Positions 40,001-51,536 of a DNA stretch of 64,000 nt are shown here, one piece after another. The translations under genes were made by a program, and so were the position numbers. How positions within the stretch are numbered: position 1 is the first letter of the stretch; every line of letters starts with the position of its first letter. The notes under the pieces were generated by a model, which was not told where the DNA came from, searched no databases, and worked only from the letters and a program-made list of their open reading frames with translations. The stretch is taken from contig NC_058064.1 of the NCBI RefSeq assembly GCF_020085105.1, forward strand, positions 12,603,001 through 12,667,000. The letters are read 5' to 3'. Source of the stretch: Siniperca chuatsi. Its lineage: Eukaryota > Chordata > Actinopteri > Centrarchiformes > Sinipercidae.

Positions 40001-43000
40001 GATACTTTCTGATTGGCTGGCAGGTGTTCATTAAAATCACATAACAGGGTCCCTCAAACATAGTTCTTGTCAAAAGTTAAACTACCAGTTAACTCTTACT
40101 GATGAAGTCAACCTAACCTTGGCTTAAACTAGTGGTTCCCAACCTGGGGGTCTCAATTTGAATTATTTGTTACAAAAGTGTGCAAATGCATCTATATAGT
40201 ATGCAAGAAGCTCAAATGTATGAAGCTACATTTAACATTAGCAATACAACCTTTTGAGCAGGCACACACCAAAACAAACAGCATATACACAGGTAATCAG
40301 AGGAAACACATGTGCCACCGACATGTGTTAACCGAGGCCCAGGGTGGGAACTACAGGGGAGCCCTTAATAAGACATGAGCTCCTCTGAAAACACGCTTTG
40401 TGAAATTTTTTTTTTTTTTTTTGGGGGGGGGGGTCTCTGCTGCTGGGATGCTGTTTTTGCCATGCATTTCTATTTTTCTGTATCTTCATAATCATGGCCA
40501 TATTGTATCATATTTGAGCTCCCCTGAAAGCCATGGTATAGTTCACACATTGCCGGGGGCCATATGATATACTGGTGCCATACTGAAGGTCTTGCAGAAG
40601 CACTTAAAATGACAAAAACGCTATTACATGACAACACCAAGTACTGTTTGAGACAGTCATAGATATTGGTGTGATTCATTTTTTACCACCTCATCTCTTA
40701 ACTAGCATCTTTTGCGTAATTAGTGATTAGTCAACACACCAGGCAAGATGCAGAGCTACACATAAAATGTGACACAATTAATAACACGAATAACAAAATA
40801 TACAACTCTTAACAGTAAATATATTATAAATATATTATTATTTTATAAATAGAGATAAAAAGAGAACAAGGAAAGGTTTGGGGAATTTTTAGGTCCTTCA
40901 TCAGGGAAACACAAGATAATTCAGTGTTCAAAAGATCAATTTTATTGAAGCAGAATATCTGTTCTGAATACTAATTCGGCCTCAGCACTAGAGGAGCACC
41001 ATTAAAAAAGTGCAGACTCATTACTCTCTCTCTAGGCTAATGGTGCCTGGGCTCATGTCTTCCTGCCCAGGAGGGAAATGCTTTATAAAACCTGGTAGTT
41101 TTCTTCATTACCCTGCAACACATGTAAACAATCTGCTGTAGCTCGCCCCAGTGTGTCCAAGACTATGACTGCTCTGAATAAATTCTGTGTATTTCTGAGA
41201 GGTTGTGATAGCCAGTGACATGTGGTCTCAATCAGGGTTGCTCCTTATAATCATATTCACATTTGGAGCAAAACAGAACATGTTTAGAATCATTTTCAAG
41301 AGGTTATTTAGTTATGCTTTTCATGTGGAGGACGACAAGAGCGAGAAGGAAACATGAATGAAAAGGCAAGACAAAGGCTCTGGCACACATGGATTGTTAC
41401 TAATAAATGCACAGTTATTTGCAGTTGTCTTTCGTTGTTGGTTTTGGCCAATTTTTGTGCCAGATTATTGTGGTTTTTCCTGACAGGACATACCCTATAA
41501 TAAAAAAAACTGCAATTTCCTATGACTAATAACTTGTCACAATGTGGGGGCCCCATGCATCAAGAACTCCAAACTCTGCAAAAAAACCTTCTTAATAGTC
41601 TCCCAAGTTCCTGTAGAAGCTCCTTCTTGCCTGCATTTCCTTTGTGTTACTGTAAGTGAAGCAACAAAGAAGCAGCAGACAAGTATGTAATAGTTGGAGG
41701 GACTTATGCAATATCTGTAGTTATGGTGACTAGAGACTTTGAAATTGTGTTTATTTGTTATGGAGACTTGTTGCCAAGATCAGCCCAGGGCAGGACAAGC
41801 CTGGGGGGTAAATCCTAAATTTGTCACCACTGCTTAAGTTGGACAGGGGTTGTGTTTTCGTGCCATTCTGTCTGTTCCTTTGTTAGCTCAAATAATGTTA
41901 ATACATGTACATTAAAGCTGGAAAACATTGATGACAGGTTTTAAAGCATTAGTCTCAGTGGTTGTTATGTTGTATGGATCTGCAATCCTGGTGGGAGTGC
42001 TCATTTAAATACTTGGAGATTAGAGTTATGTAGAGCTCTTTGCTTGCATTTATTCTATGACAAAAAATTTACAGTAGTCTCAAAGGATAGTGAGATAAGG
42101 ATGTTTCGAAACGAAGAACAAATGGAAAGAACAATCATGGAAGAACTGACATGTCGCACCAACTAGCTAAGGGAAGTGTGGTCATTAATAGTTGGACATT
42201 TTGGGAAATGCTATGCGATACCACTCTCATGTCTGTACACTAAATATTAAGCTACAACCAGCAGCCTGTTAGCTTAGCTTAGCACAAAGACTGTACAAAG
42301 GGGGAAACAGCTAGCCAGCTAGTACCTGCAAACTGAATATAAGTCACAGAGAATATTGCGTCAGTTTATTTCAGTTAAAATAGGAAATATGAATGAAAGT
42401 AGACCACACTGGGCTTCCTGTAGCCATAGTGGTTCAAAAAAAGCAAATGACAATAGCCAATTTGGGAGAGTTAGTCTCATGAGTCGAGAGATAAGATAGG
42501 GGAACAGGAGATGAAACAAGGGCGTCTCTCATTCCTCCATTCCTCCTCCTTCCTCTTCTATAGTTCCCTTTATCTGTGTCATCTTTAGGGTTGAATGATA
42601 AGATTGCAGTAACAGTAACTTATTTGTTACAATTATTGACAATGCATATCAGAAGGATTTTAGTTATTTATTGTCACTATTTGTCTACCTCTATGTTCCA
42701 TACACTCTCCTCCTCCACCTCCCATTTTCCTCCCCTCCTCTCTTCTGCTCTATAAAGATCAAAGTTAGGCCCAAGGCTAGTGAACAGTGTGAAACAATCA
42801 CTGTTCCATTACGCAGACTACTAACAACATCTGGAACCTTTAAAGGACATTAACAGTCACCTTTTCAAATCAAGTTAGTTAGATTCTGGTGATCCTTCAG
42901 CCCAGCTCAAAGTCCCTGTTGTTTCACACCCATATAAATGGAGATGTATAAGAGACAGCTAGAAATAATTATCACAGCTTAATGCGTTAAGCAAGTGCAA

Positions 43001-44007
43001 CTGCCCCAAAATCTTTAAGAAAGTGTATAATTTTAGTTCAACAAAAGTTGTTCTTAATTTTCCATGCAAACACATGCCATACCATGCACTGCTGCTGATG
43101 CTGCAATTTTGGTGATTATCATGTTCTCCCTTTATTTGAAAGATTATATATTCTAGATATGTTTTAACCTTTTAGAATAATGAAACACTTTCAGAGTCAA
43201 CCGACTCAAAATACAGACCATCCTTCCCCAAATCACAGCCGTATAGATCGTCTGTGCAAGCAGCTTATTACTTTTGATGCCAAAAGACACCGCTGACTTA
43301 TTTTAAGTTACGTACGTAAGTTACGCCATGGCTTACTGTAACTTACTAACATAACTTACATATTTCAACCCAAACCATGATCTTTTCCTAAACCTAACCA
43401 AGTAGTTTTGGTGCCTAAACTTAACCAAGTAGTCCTATTGCTTAAACCTAACCAAGCGAATATTATGCAGGATTAAATAAACCAAACAAGCAACCCAACA
43501 GGAATTGTCCAGGGAGACAGGATAAACTTTTTTTTTGTTTGTTCTACTTTTCTCCCCCTCCCAGCTGCATTTGCAGGCCTGCTGTACCTCCGTGAGCTCG
43601 ACCTGTCCAACAACAGCCTCCATTACTTCCAGTATGGTGTACTGGAGGACCTCTACTTCCTACGGAAGCTCATGCTGGAGAACAACCCCTGGATCTGCGA
43701 CTACAACATCCACTACCTGATCTACTGGCTCAAGCTCCACCCAGGCGTCGTCTACACTGGCCTAATCTGCTCTGAGCCACAGGAGTTCAGGGGCTGGCGC
43801 GTTGAGGATTACGTCAAGACCTACAATGGGGAATGTCCCAAGGATAAACAAACTGGAGGGATGGATACGGGACAGGGAGGACAAGGTGGGACGGACAATG
43901 AAGCGCAGGAGGTGGTGGGGGAGATCGGTGAGTGGCAGGGTGAGCGTCTGCCTCTGCCCCTGAAAGAGAAGAAGCCCAATAGGTTTGAGATCATCAGGCT
44001 GAGTTAG
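28649..44007 (+). CDS. lrrc17: Leucine-rich repeat-containing protein 17, secreted, complete
   Basis: Coding exons are 28649-28921, 29677-30175, 39744-39899 and 43565-44007. All junctions are GT-AG, frame is kept, and the total is 1371 bases (456 residues plus stop). Residues 1-18 form a signal peptide with a long Leu run. A basic stretch follows, then the first module: cap cysteines C51/C64, leucine-rich repeats at about 82-158, and a C-terminal cap starting NPW at 160 with C164, C166, C189 and C209. A linker (210-241) leads to the second module: C242/C254, repeats at about 262-347, NPW at 350, C354, C378 and C400. N298 and N325 are possible N-glycosylation sites. The order of modules and motifs such as KYLDCQ-like, SLDLQQN, LRLYDNPW and YGVLEDLYFL match vertebrate LRRC17, which is about 440 residues long. 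The chosen ATG has A at -3 and opens the signal peptide. The Gly/Glu-rich tail after 404 seems the least conserved part. In mammals LRRC17 is reported as a secreted inhibitor of osteoclast formation; that role in fish is inference. Confidence 0.97.
29487..29600 (-). repeat. Family A repeat, partial reverse copy in lrrc17 intron 2
   Basis: On the plus strand TTAAAGCTGCAATATATC, TTTTATATCAACAATG and CAAATGACTATG are the reverse complement of the 3' end of copy 3 (CATAGTCATTTG...CATTGTTAATATAAAA...GCAGCTTTAA). It lies within the 755-base intron between lrrc17 coding exons 1 and 2. Confidence 0.6.
30290..30930 (-). repeat. Interspersed repeat family B, copy 2, opposite orientation
   Basis: The phrase CTGAAATATCTCAACAATTG...GCCATGAAATTTGG is the reverse complement of the family B copy at 18.5-18.9 kb. 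The element goes on through CATGCTAATGTTAGCATTTAG to CACTGCTGTGCCTAGGTACA and CATGGCTGTACACCCTTAGT. Confidence 0.7.
33040..33235 (+). repeat. Interspersed repeat fragment
   Basis: Contains GATTACTGGAATAGCGTGAT, AATGTCTATTGTGTTGCGTA and CACAGGGTACCTTTAAT, phrases I associate with a dispersed fish repeat. The class is unknown. Confidence 0.35.
34422..34490 (+). repeat. Imperfect tandem repeat, about 20-base unit
   Basis: About three and a half units of AGTAACGTTAGCATAAAAA-like sequence, with small substitutions. Confidence 0.7.
36973..37045. repeat. (TA)n microsatellite, about 36 units
   Basis: 73 bases of uninterrupted TA in lrrc17 intron 3. It is self-complementary and so prone to cruciform formation and assembly error. 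Confidence 0.98.
37493..37574. repeat. (GAA)n trinucleotide array, about 27 units
   Basis: 82 bases of GAA on the sense strand of the lrrc17 transcript, 450 bases from the (TA)n array. Confidence 0.98.
42180..42360 (+). repeat. Interspersed repeat common in fish
   Basis: Reads ATACCACTCTCATGTCTGTA, CACTAAATATTAAGCTACA, CCAGCAGCCTGTTAGCTTAG, CTTAGCACAAAGACTG and GGGGGAAACAGCTAGCC, a very frequent dispersed sequence in fish introns. Class not assigned. Confidence 0.7.
43360..43475 (+). repeat. Repeat with CTAAACCTAACCAAG units
   Basis: AACCCAAACCATGATCTTTT is followed by CCTAAACCTAACCAAGTAG in three imperfect units, a familiar fish dispersed repeat. It ends about 90 bases before the last lrrc17 exon. 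Confidence 0.65.
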
Positions 44008-44100
44008 AATGGAGTTGGAACAGCGAACTGGTGGGGTTTAGTATGGAGTGAGCAGTGTTGGATTAAAATGGAGGTCTGTGGACAGGCTGAAGAATGGATT

Positions 44101-44149
44101 AATAAAGGTAGACTCAGTGGTTTGATGTTTAAATAAAAATATGAATAAA
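44101..44149 (+). terminator. lrrc17: Polyadenylation signals of lrrc17
   Basis: Three AATAAA hexamers, at 44101, 44132 and 44144, lie 94-142 bases after the lrrc17 stop codon, giving a short 3' UTR. The cleavage site itself cannot be placed. Confidence 0.6.
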
Positions 44150-46653
44150 AGTACAATTTTGGGATAAAATGCATTAGGATTAGGATTGCTTAGGATGTCT
44201 TTTTATTAATCAACATTCACCATCTTGTGTGGAGAACAGAAAAACTCAATTTGGAACATTAACATTTTCTTAAAAGATTATTGGTTGCAATGTGATATTG
44301 CTAAGTTTACCTTTAAACTTTAAACAAAGGTTTAGGAGATGCCATTTGAGCTTTTGTTTTATCTTTTTGCAGAATGTTCCCAATCCAGTCTGTATCAGAT
44401 CTAATAATGACAAAAACATCTCTTTGAATTTTTCTCACACAATAAACTGCAGGTGGTCTATTTTTTTCTGTTACAGTAATTTTGATATTGTTCAGGATAC
44501 ATTTATTTTTATTCCAAAAAGTATTTTTTGGTCTTTTTTGTATTAAGTAATGTATGACTTTGTCTACCTGTTGTCTGGAAATAAAATTGGGTTTATTTTT
44601 TCTGAAAATTTGTTTTACTAAGTGGTGGACAGACATGATAGAAGGTAGACATACTGAACTTGTTTACCTACTGTGCCACCGGTTAGCCACCAAATATGAC
44701 GGGAAGCAGATGTATTGCGACTGACTCATTGTTTTAAAGAGGTCGTGTAAGTTTCCAGATACACATTACTGGGAATCTGCCAAGTGCACACTGATAATTA
44801 TCGTTAAATGGTGCCACATTATAAAAATGGCCTTTTTTGGGGTGGGGGGTTGACACAACAGCCAACTTCCTCCTTTTGGAAACTTGAACTCATATCATTC
44901 AGATTCTCATTCCTAATGGTATGCTATATATTTTTTCATATGTAAAACCAAGATAATTAATTTCCTGCGGTCAGTGAAGAGCTAAAATATATACAACATT
45001 ACAATTTAGCAGAACTTTAGTAAGTAAGTAACTAAAGATGAATTAAATAATTGTATAGCCATAAGTTGAAAGGTAGCTTGTCAGATGGAGCAGAAGTTTC
45101 ATTTTAGATAAAGGACAAGGCTACACCTGGATAGTTCCCATGGTTGTTCCACTCATAACTAAATTAATAAACATTATAACTGTATCAGTGTAACAATCAG
45201 TGGAAGTCCAGCTACTTGACTTCCAGGTTGGTGTTTAAATAAGGTCTGCCAACTTGGCATTAGACACAAAGAAAGATTATATCCTGGATGTAAGCCTTGT
45301 CAGCTCAATTATTTCAGTTTGATCGTTGTGTTGGCAGGAAGTGATCTTGGCAAAGTTCAGCCTTAAAGGTGATTTTACTTTTTTCCTGTTTACTGGGTTG
45401 CATGTAAACGTAGTTCATTGTTTCTTAGTGCAGTCACAGATGTTTTAAAGCACCTTGGTATTTATTGTCTAAGGCAATGAGCAACCAACCTGCAGTTAAA
45501 TGATTATGTGCAACATCACAGTGCCCTCTAGTGTTCACAGTGAAGTGGTCCATTGGAGGCCCAACAATTTTCTAAGACACTTTATGCTGGTTATCCGTTA
45601 ATTTGTTAATTCATTAGTACATGACAGTCTTAACCAAAGCCTCTACAGAGCCTTTGTTTCTCACAGAGAGTCAAACTCTGTCCTGCTTCATCATACCAAC
45701 TGATCAGAAATTGAAATAAGCAATTTAGAACACATTTACAGCCCATTATTGACATTTATGACTATTTAAGACATCATTGTGTATACAACTGTGACAAGAG
45801 AAAGTCAAACAAAAATGTATAATTCACAGTCTTCTGGCTTGTAACAGGTTCTCCAGGAAATTTTTATCCAGAACGCAGCAGCAGAGGATCACAGCTCGTC
45901 ATAGAGGCCCCACAACAGGTCACTTGGGTAAAATACTCAGAGTCTTATGTACCACAAAGGTCTTTACCAGCTTTTCAAAAGTTTTATCGGCAGAGTGAAG
46001 CATGAAGACAGCATTGTGACAATAGAACACAAACAATGTTGTGTTATGGATAGCGTAGCTGAGGCCAGCAGGTGTTGAGAATGCTTTGAGTGCTTACATT
46101 TTGTGGTAACTACCGTATTATTGCTTTAGTTTTTAAATTCAGATTTGGATTACTTTTGGTAGTGCAAACTTAAAAAAACATTAGAATAGTAATAGTCCCA
46201 CAACATTTTTTGCAGATAATATTACATCAGTTGGAGGAGAAAAAAAAATAACAATCCAGGTATAATTGATATAAATGAGATTGGCTTACTGTAACTTTAC
46301 CCAACACTGATCACAGCTGTCACCACTGTCCCTTACTCCCCCATTATTAAAAATGCCTGGTTTGACTTTCTTGTCCTTGTAGCAGCAGCTGAACGACTTT
46401 CTCGGGTCAGGTAAGTCACAGAAAAGTACACTGAATTGATTTTTCAGTACTTTCCAATAATTGCCTAAACTTCCTCAATGCCAAGATTCTTGGTGCATAA
46501 GCCCTTGCCAGCCATTTTCAACAACCATGCATCTTTGGATCTTCTTCCATTCCTCTTCTCCAACATTCACGATGAAAAGTGTCCTTCACCCTCATCTACT
46601 GTCGATTCCAGCATCAGTCACCTTTCATCTTCTCTGTCCTATCCACGTTTGAA
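44150..46653. other. Spacer between the convergent genes lrrc17 and rab19
   Basis: It holds the 3' ends of both genes and no further gene. A short repeat fragment lies at about 45550-45595. Confidence 0.6.
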
Positions 46654-48444
46654 TCAGCAACATGACTTCTTCTCTGGTGGTGTGTAGGCAGCTACGATGC
46701 CATTGACCGGCCTAGAGTCGGCCCGGAGGAGAACTCGAGGTGTGTTATTGCTCTTTAAGTCCCCCTGCTGGATATTGAGGCCGTTACGAGACAGCAGCTC
46801 TCTGGCCATCATCATGAAGGCTTCTTCCACATTCTGACTCTCCTACATGAGAGCAGGAGATAGAGAACTTTAGATAACAATTTTAACCGACTTCAAAACT
46901 TCTCCTCTGTGTTTTATATGTACACTCATTACCTTTGCAGATGTTTCTAGAGCAGCTAGTATGCCTCCCTCTTTTGCCAGGTTGCAGGCTTCCTCAAACT
47001 GAACCTGACGTTCCTGCTCCAGGTCACTTTTGTTACCTAGATGGAGACAATCAGGGAGCTGAGAGATGTGAACACAATCACCTCAAGATTACCTGAAATA
47101 CCCAACAGGAGTCTGTATCGCCAAAGTTCTGCTCATATTATTAACAATGCACCTAATTTAGATGCTAAGGCCAGCATTACAACACACTTAAGTGTACAAT
47201 ACTGTAAGTACTACTGGAAACCTGTTTTATACAGCCTATGCTGCAAACATAAGGTTTAAAGTGTAATATTAACACAAGGAGAATTAATTTGACTTCAGGT
47301 CCAAAACTTTATGTTGTACGTATGTATATTCACTCGCTTGACACTGTTTTTCAGATTCAAATGCTCATGACTGAAATAAAAAGTTCCATTTAAAGTTAGA
47401 AAATTTAGAAAAAAGTTTTTGATTTGACTTTGAGGACTGTGGGGTACTCAAAGATCTCAAGATAAAATTTGAAGCGCATTATGTGATCCTTAATAAATTT
47501 GAAGTATGCCTAGTGGAAAGGTCGTTGCTAACAATTTAGAGGTCTAAGTCAAATTCCAAAAGGTTTATCGTGTATGTTTGCATGAGCAAACCCACATTAA
47601 ATTGTTACATTTTTTATTTTTATTTTTGTATTTTTTGTACTTAGTTAAATTAGGTATGATGCACTTTCCACAGAAATCAGAAAGTACCATAGCGGAGTAT
47701 CATTACCGTACCAAGAGAGGTGTTGAAATCAATGTTGTTTCCCCACACAGGTTCAAATCCTGCTTGCAGCGCTCTGTATATTTCCAGTACATTCTCAAAA
47801 TATATATTTCTCTGACATTAGGCTGCAAAAAGATGCCACCTTTGTTAATAAAAGCATTTAAAAAGCCTCCCCAAGGCACTAATGTTCAAATTATCACCTT
47901 CAACAACCTTCAGGGAATTCAATGTGCTCTAGGAAACGATCATCATCAAGTAATCCCTGACACCTGAGAAAGGCACAATGTGCTGAACATCCCTTTCCTC
48001 AGCTGGTGGAGATAATCACTCAGCACTTTTAATTGGGAAACTAAATCACCCTATGCACATAGGGTAGACAAATAAATAGAAGAATAAATAAATCAAGAGT
48101 TTATTATATAAACCAATTCACTACAGCAACACCACAAATGTGAGCCTAAAAAATGACCACATTAAACCTACACCTCTCTGACACGCTCTTATTGCAGGGC
48201 TATTGTACTAAATAGTACACACTGCACTTACATGTGAACAGTCACACCCACACTCACCTATGAGAACCAGCACTATATTGGATGCTCCATAGAGCTCCAC
48301 CTCCTTGATCCAGTGAGTCACAGAGTCAAAGGTCGGGCGTCGTGTGATGTCATAGGCGATGATGGCGCCATGAGCGCTGCGGTAGTAGCTCTGGGTGATC
48401 GTACGAAACCTCTCCTGACCTGCCGTGTCCCACACCTGCATCTG

Positions 48445-48498
<54 letters not shown>

Positions 48499-48581
48499 AC
48501 ATGGATAATGAAATACACTTGACTGGATGTATGGCTGATATGCACATAATCAACAAAATGGCAATAGACTGACTATTCACC

Positions 48582-48635
<54 letters not shown>

Positions 48636-51536
48636 AAATAGAGTTTCAGACTCCTTGGTGTCCTTTTACACAATACTCCCTTAGCATCTGACAGACCATG
48701 CTAGCGTGGTAACACCTGCCATAGCAACCAATCCAGACTCACCAGCTCAACCTATTTGTTTGTATTGATGATTTGAACCATGTCTACTTTTGCTATCTGG
48801 ATAAGCTTACAAACCAGATCATAACATTTTTTCTCCATTGTATTAATTAAATAAAAGCTGACATCTTTACATTTCTGAATATGTAAAAATATATAATAAT
48901 ATTATAATAATAATAATATTTGATGACTCCCTCTTTATGTAGAAGTTGTAAAATAAAGAAAGCTTTTTGTCAAGTAATAATCTCCTTATAGTGTTTCTCG
49001 AAGACAAATACTTGATTCACATGACACAGCTGTGATTTAACTGTTATTTAGCTGTGATATCTAGCTTATGAAAGCTGATGCACTGCTGTTACAAACTCAT
49101 GTATAATACATGTTAGAGTTTTAGCAGTGGGTTGTTAGTAGTAGTTAATATCTATAATGGCAACCAAAGCCAAAAAGAACTCACGGGAACTTCATTAAAA
49201 ACTGAAAATTCAAGGAAATCATCATCCCTGTGCACACAGAATGTGACATAAAAACAGCACAGTATAGCCGCTGATCACCAAAGATGAAGAGAAATACAAA
49301 AGTGAAATGTACTCAATATCAGGTGGCTCAATTACATACAGCCTCAGGCTTGGGGGTTGAGGTAAACACACAAACAGGAGCTGTCATTGTTTGGACTCAT
49401 TTGAACCCTTAACTCTTAACGATTCCCAAGCAGTTCAATCTATTGTGTTACTTTTACAACCTTATGGTGACCTTATAATGTGATTTACTGATTCATAAAA
49501 ACAGACGGATTAAATGGGAAAATATAATGCAAATGCTGACATCTTGTCTGTAAACACTGTCAGCCCTACTACAAGCATGGAAACCAGTCGTCAAAACCAT
49601 CAAAACTTAAATTCATGTTTAGGTCTTCATTACATAAATCCGGGGTGGTTATCTTTGAGATCACGGTTCTCTTAACCATTAATACTAAGGGATTTATGAC
49701 GTAGGTAGACAAAATAATTCCTCCTGAATTAAAGTTCAGGTCATGGCACGTTTGTTGAGATGAGACAGCGTGCCATTTTTATTATCCTGCAGTAATCTAA
49801 CAGGCTTGTCTACAATACAATAGTTAGTGTAGGTGTGTTGATGTGTGTGTGTGCGTTGAGTAACAGACTGTGCCCCCCCGAACTATGACAAATCTACAGA
49901 CAAACCAAGTGTGATAGAGACCCCAAACCTGACAGTATTATGTGTGGCAGGTACTGCTGTGCCGGTGTCTGCCCATTGATCAATATAGATAATCAGTTTG
50001 CACATGAATGATCAGTTTAGTGATGATAGGAAGTGTGTATGTAAGCCACCACTTAACTGAATGAACACAGAGATGATTTTTTATCAGATCAGAAGTACCC
50101 TAGTAACATACTGACTTTTGATGCATGCGGAACCTATCACATTCCACCTGAATCATTTAGTTCATTTTCTAGCTCAATGACAGCGCAGGGAGGTCATTCC
50201 AGGTTTGTTTTTGTCCGCACAAAAGCTCGAGCAGAGAAACCCGAAGGACAGGTCCTTCATGTGAGCAGCTGGTCTGACTTGTTTTGGTGTCTAACTGACA
50301 CTGTAACCACAGGACACCTCTATTGTCAATTACCCCCAAACCTAGAGAAGTCCATCACATCTCAGTGGCTCTTTCGTGTCTCTGACAGGAGTTGCTTTTT
50401 CCAGTTTATACCATACTTTTCATTAAATATTTTACCAAAAAGGCCTGTAACCATGCTATGCAGCCTGTCATTGTCAGAGCCAGCTGACTCTAAAACACCC
50501 ACGATTTTAGCAGGCATTATCAGGGTTTCTGCAGGGTAAACTGTGTTAAATTTAAGAACTTTTTAATACCACATATAGAATGCAATTTAATACCTGTTTC
50601 ATGGTCACATAGGGCCAAAGTATGAAATAATGATGGAAAACCAGTAGGGATAATATGGCTTTGAATTATTAATTACTATATCACATTATTTTTTTATACT
50701 TCCCAGAAGTAAATAACAATAATTTCTAATGATATAATGAATGAAATGAATGTGACCTGGATCCAGATAAGCAACATAAAATGGATGGATGGAGCAAACA
50801 CACACACACACACACAACACTTAAACACACAAAAAGGATTGAACAGCCTTCAGTATGCACAATCCACTGTCTTTTAGATTATAAGTGTGTAACGTCTCCT
50901 GACAGCCTGCAATCACATACAAAAACATTAACACAACAGTAATTTACATGACCACATTTTTAATTTAAGACTTTTTAATAACTTAAGGCTTTTTACGACC
51001 TGAAGGTAGGCTGATAATTTCCACTACTCACATCTTAAAGTCCTTTTTTTTAATCCCTTTCTAACACACATGCTGGTAGTAGTAGTTTTTCACTCTATGA
51101 ATTCTGAAACTCTTGTAAAAGCTGTTTTTATTTACACTGTTAATGGCTTCAGTGACTACAACATTTTGAAAAAGAAATTCTGAATCTACTCTCCACTGTG
51201 GCTGGTTGCACAGAAAGGTCTGCATATGGCTGATTTGATGTTCTGTACACCACCTCAACACACACATGTCCTCAAAGACTCCACATGCATATATGTTCCT
51301 CAACATCACACACACTCAAACACACCACATAGAATACTAACCTTAACTTTCTTCCCCTCTATATCCACGGTCCGTACACTGAAATCCACTCCGATGGTGT
51401 TCTGCTGTTTCTCTGAGAAAATCCCTGACTTGAAATTCTGAACCACGCAGGTCTTCCCTACGTTAGAGTCTCCGATCAGGATGATCTTGAACAGGAAATC
51501 AAAAGAGTCATCGTGTTCAGGCCCTGGGGTCTGCAT
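46654..51536 (-). CDS. rab19: Rab19 small GTPase, complete
   Basis: The four exons, in coding order, are 51536-51342, 48441-48258, 47036-46933 and 46842-46654 (672 bases, 223 residues plus stop). All introns are GT-AG and in phase. Every Rab motif is visible: P-loop GDSNVGKT at 22-29, switch I Thr at 47 in [16 protein letters not shown] at 69-75, NKSD at 128-131 and ETSAK at 157-161. The protein ends KKSCC, a double-cysteine geranylgeranylation signal. The N-terminal block [20 protein letters not shown] and the QQNTIGVDF stretch match RAB19 better than its relative RAB43; mammalian RAB19 is about 217 residues. The start ATG sits in a near-perfect Kozak context (CCACCATG). Rab19 proteins are membrane-traffic switches linked to Golgi and apical or ciliary transport; the cellular role here is inferred from the family. 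A reverse-strand AATAAA at 45466-45461 is the nearest poly(A) hexamer I noticed. The gene is tail-to-tail with lrrc17. Confidence 0.96.
48446..48492. repeat. (CA)n array directly at the rab19 exon 2 acceptor
   Basis: On the transcribed strand this is (TG)n, ending four bases before ACAG and the first base of exon 2 (48441). It occupies the place of the usual polypyrimidine tract. Confidence 0.97.
48584..48633. repeat. (CA)n microsatellite in rab19 intron 1
   Basis: 50 bases of pure CA, 91 bases from the array at the exon 2 acceptor. Confidence 0.98.
50525..51015. repeat. Probable short transposon-derived repeat in rab19 intron 1
   Basis: The left part reads GGTTTCTGCAGGG...AATTTAAGAACTTTTTAATA and the right part AATTTAAGACTTTTTAATAA, with CTTTTTACGACCTG. 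This resembles a fish non-autonomous element carrying TTTAAGACTTTTTAA phrases. Boundaries are not resolved. Confidence 0.4.

Larger units (their letters stand above)
39900..43564 (+). other. lrrc17: Intron 4 of lrrc17 (between coding exons 3 and 4)
   Basis: This 3.7 kb intron has donor GTAACA and acceptor CTCCCAG. A (CA)n of 23 bases starts 29 bases inside the donor (39929). It contains an hAT-end-like phrase (40128), a T/G homopolymer pair (T17 G11, 40406-40433), a repeat at about 42180-42360 and another at about 43360-43475. No exon seen. Confidence 0.85.

Noticed and set aside
50177..50539. 120-residue plus-strand frame in rab19 intron 1
   Set aside because: No recognisable domain, it sits inside an intron on the opposite strand, and its end runs into repeat-like sequence. 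Probably chance.
46654..51536. Assignment of the Rab gene as RAB43
   Set aside because: The exon 1 residues ([23 protein letters not shown]) agree with RAB19 and differ from RAB43, which reads closer to LVLVGDASVGKT.
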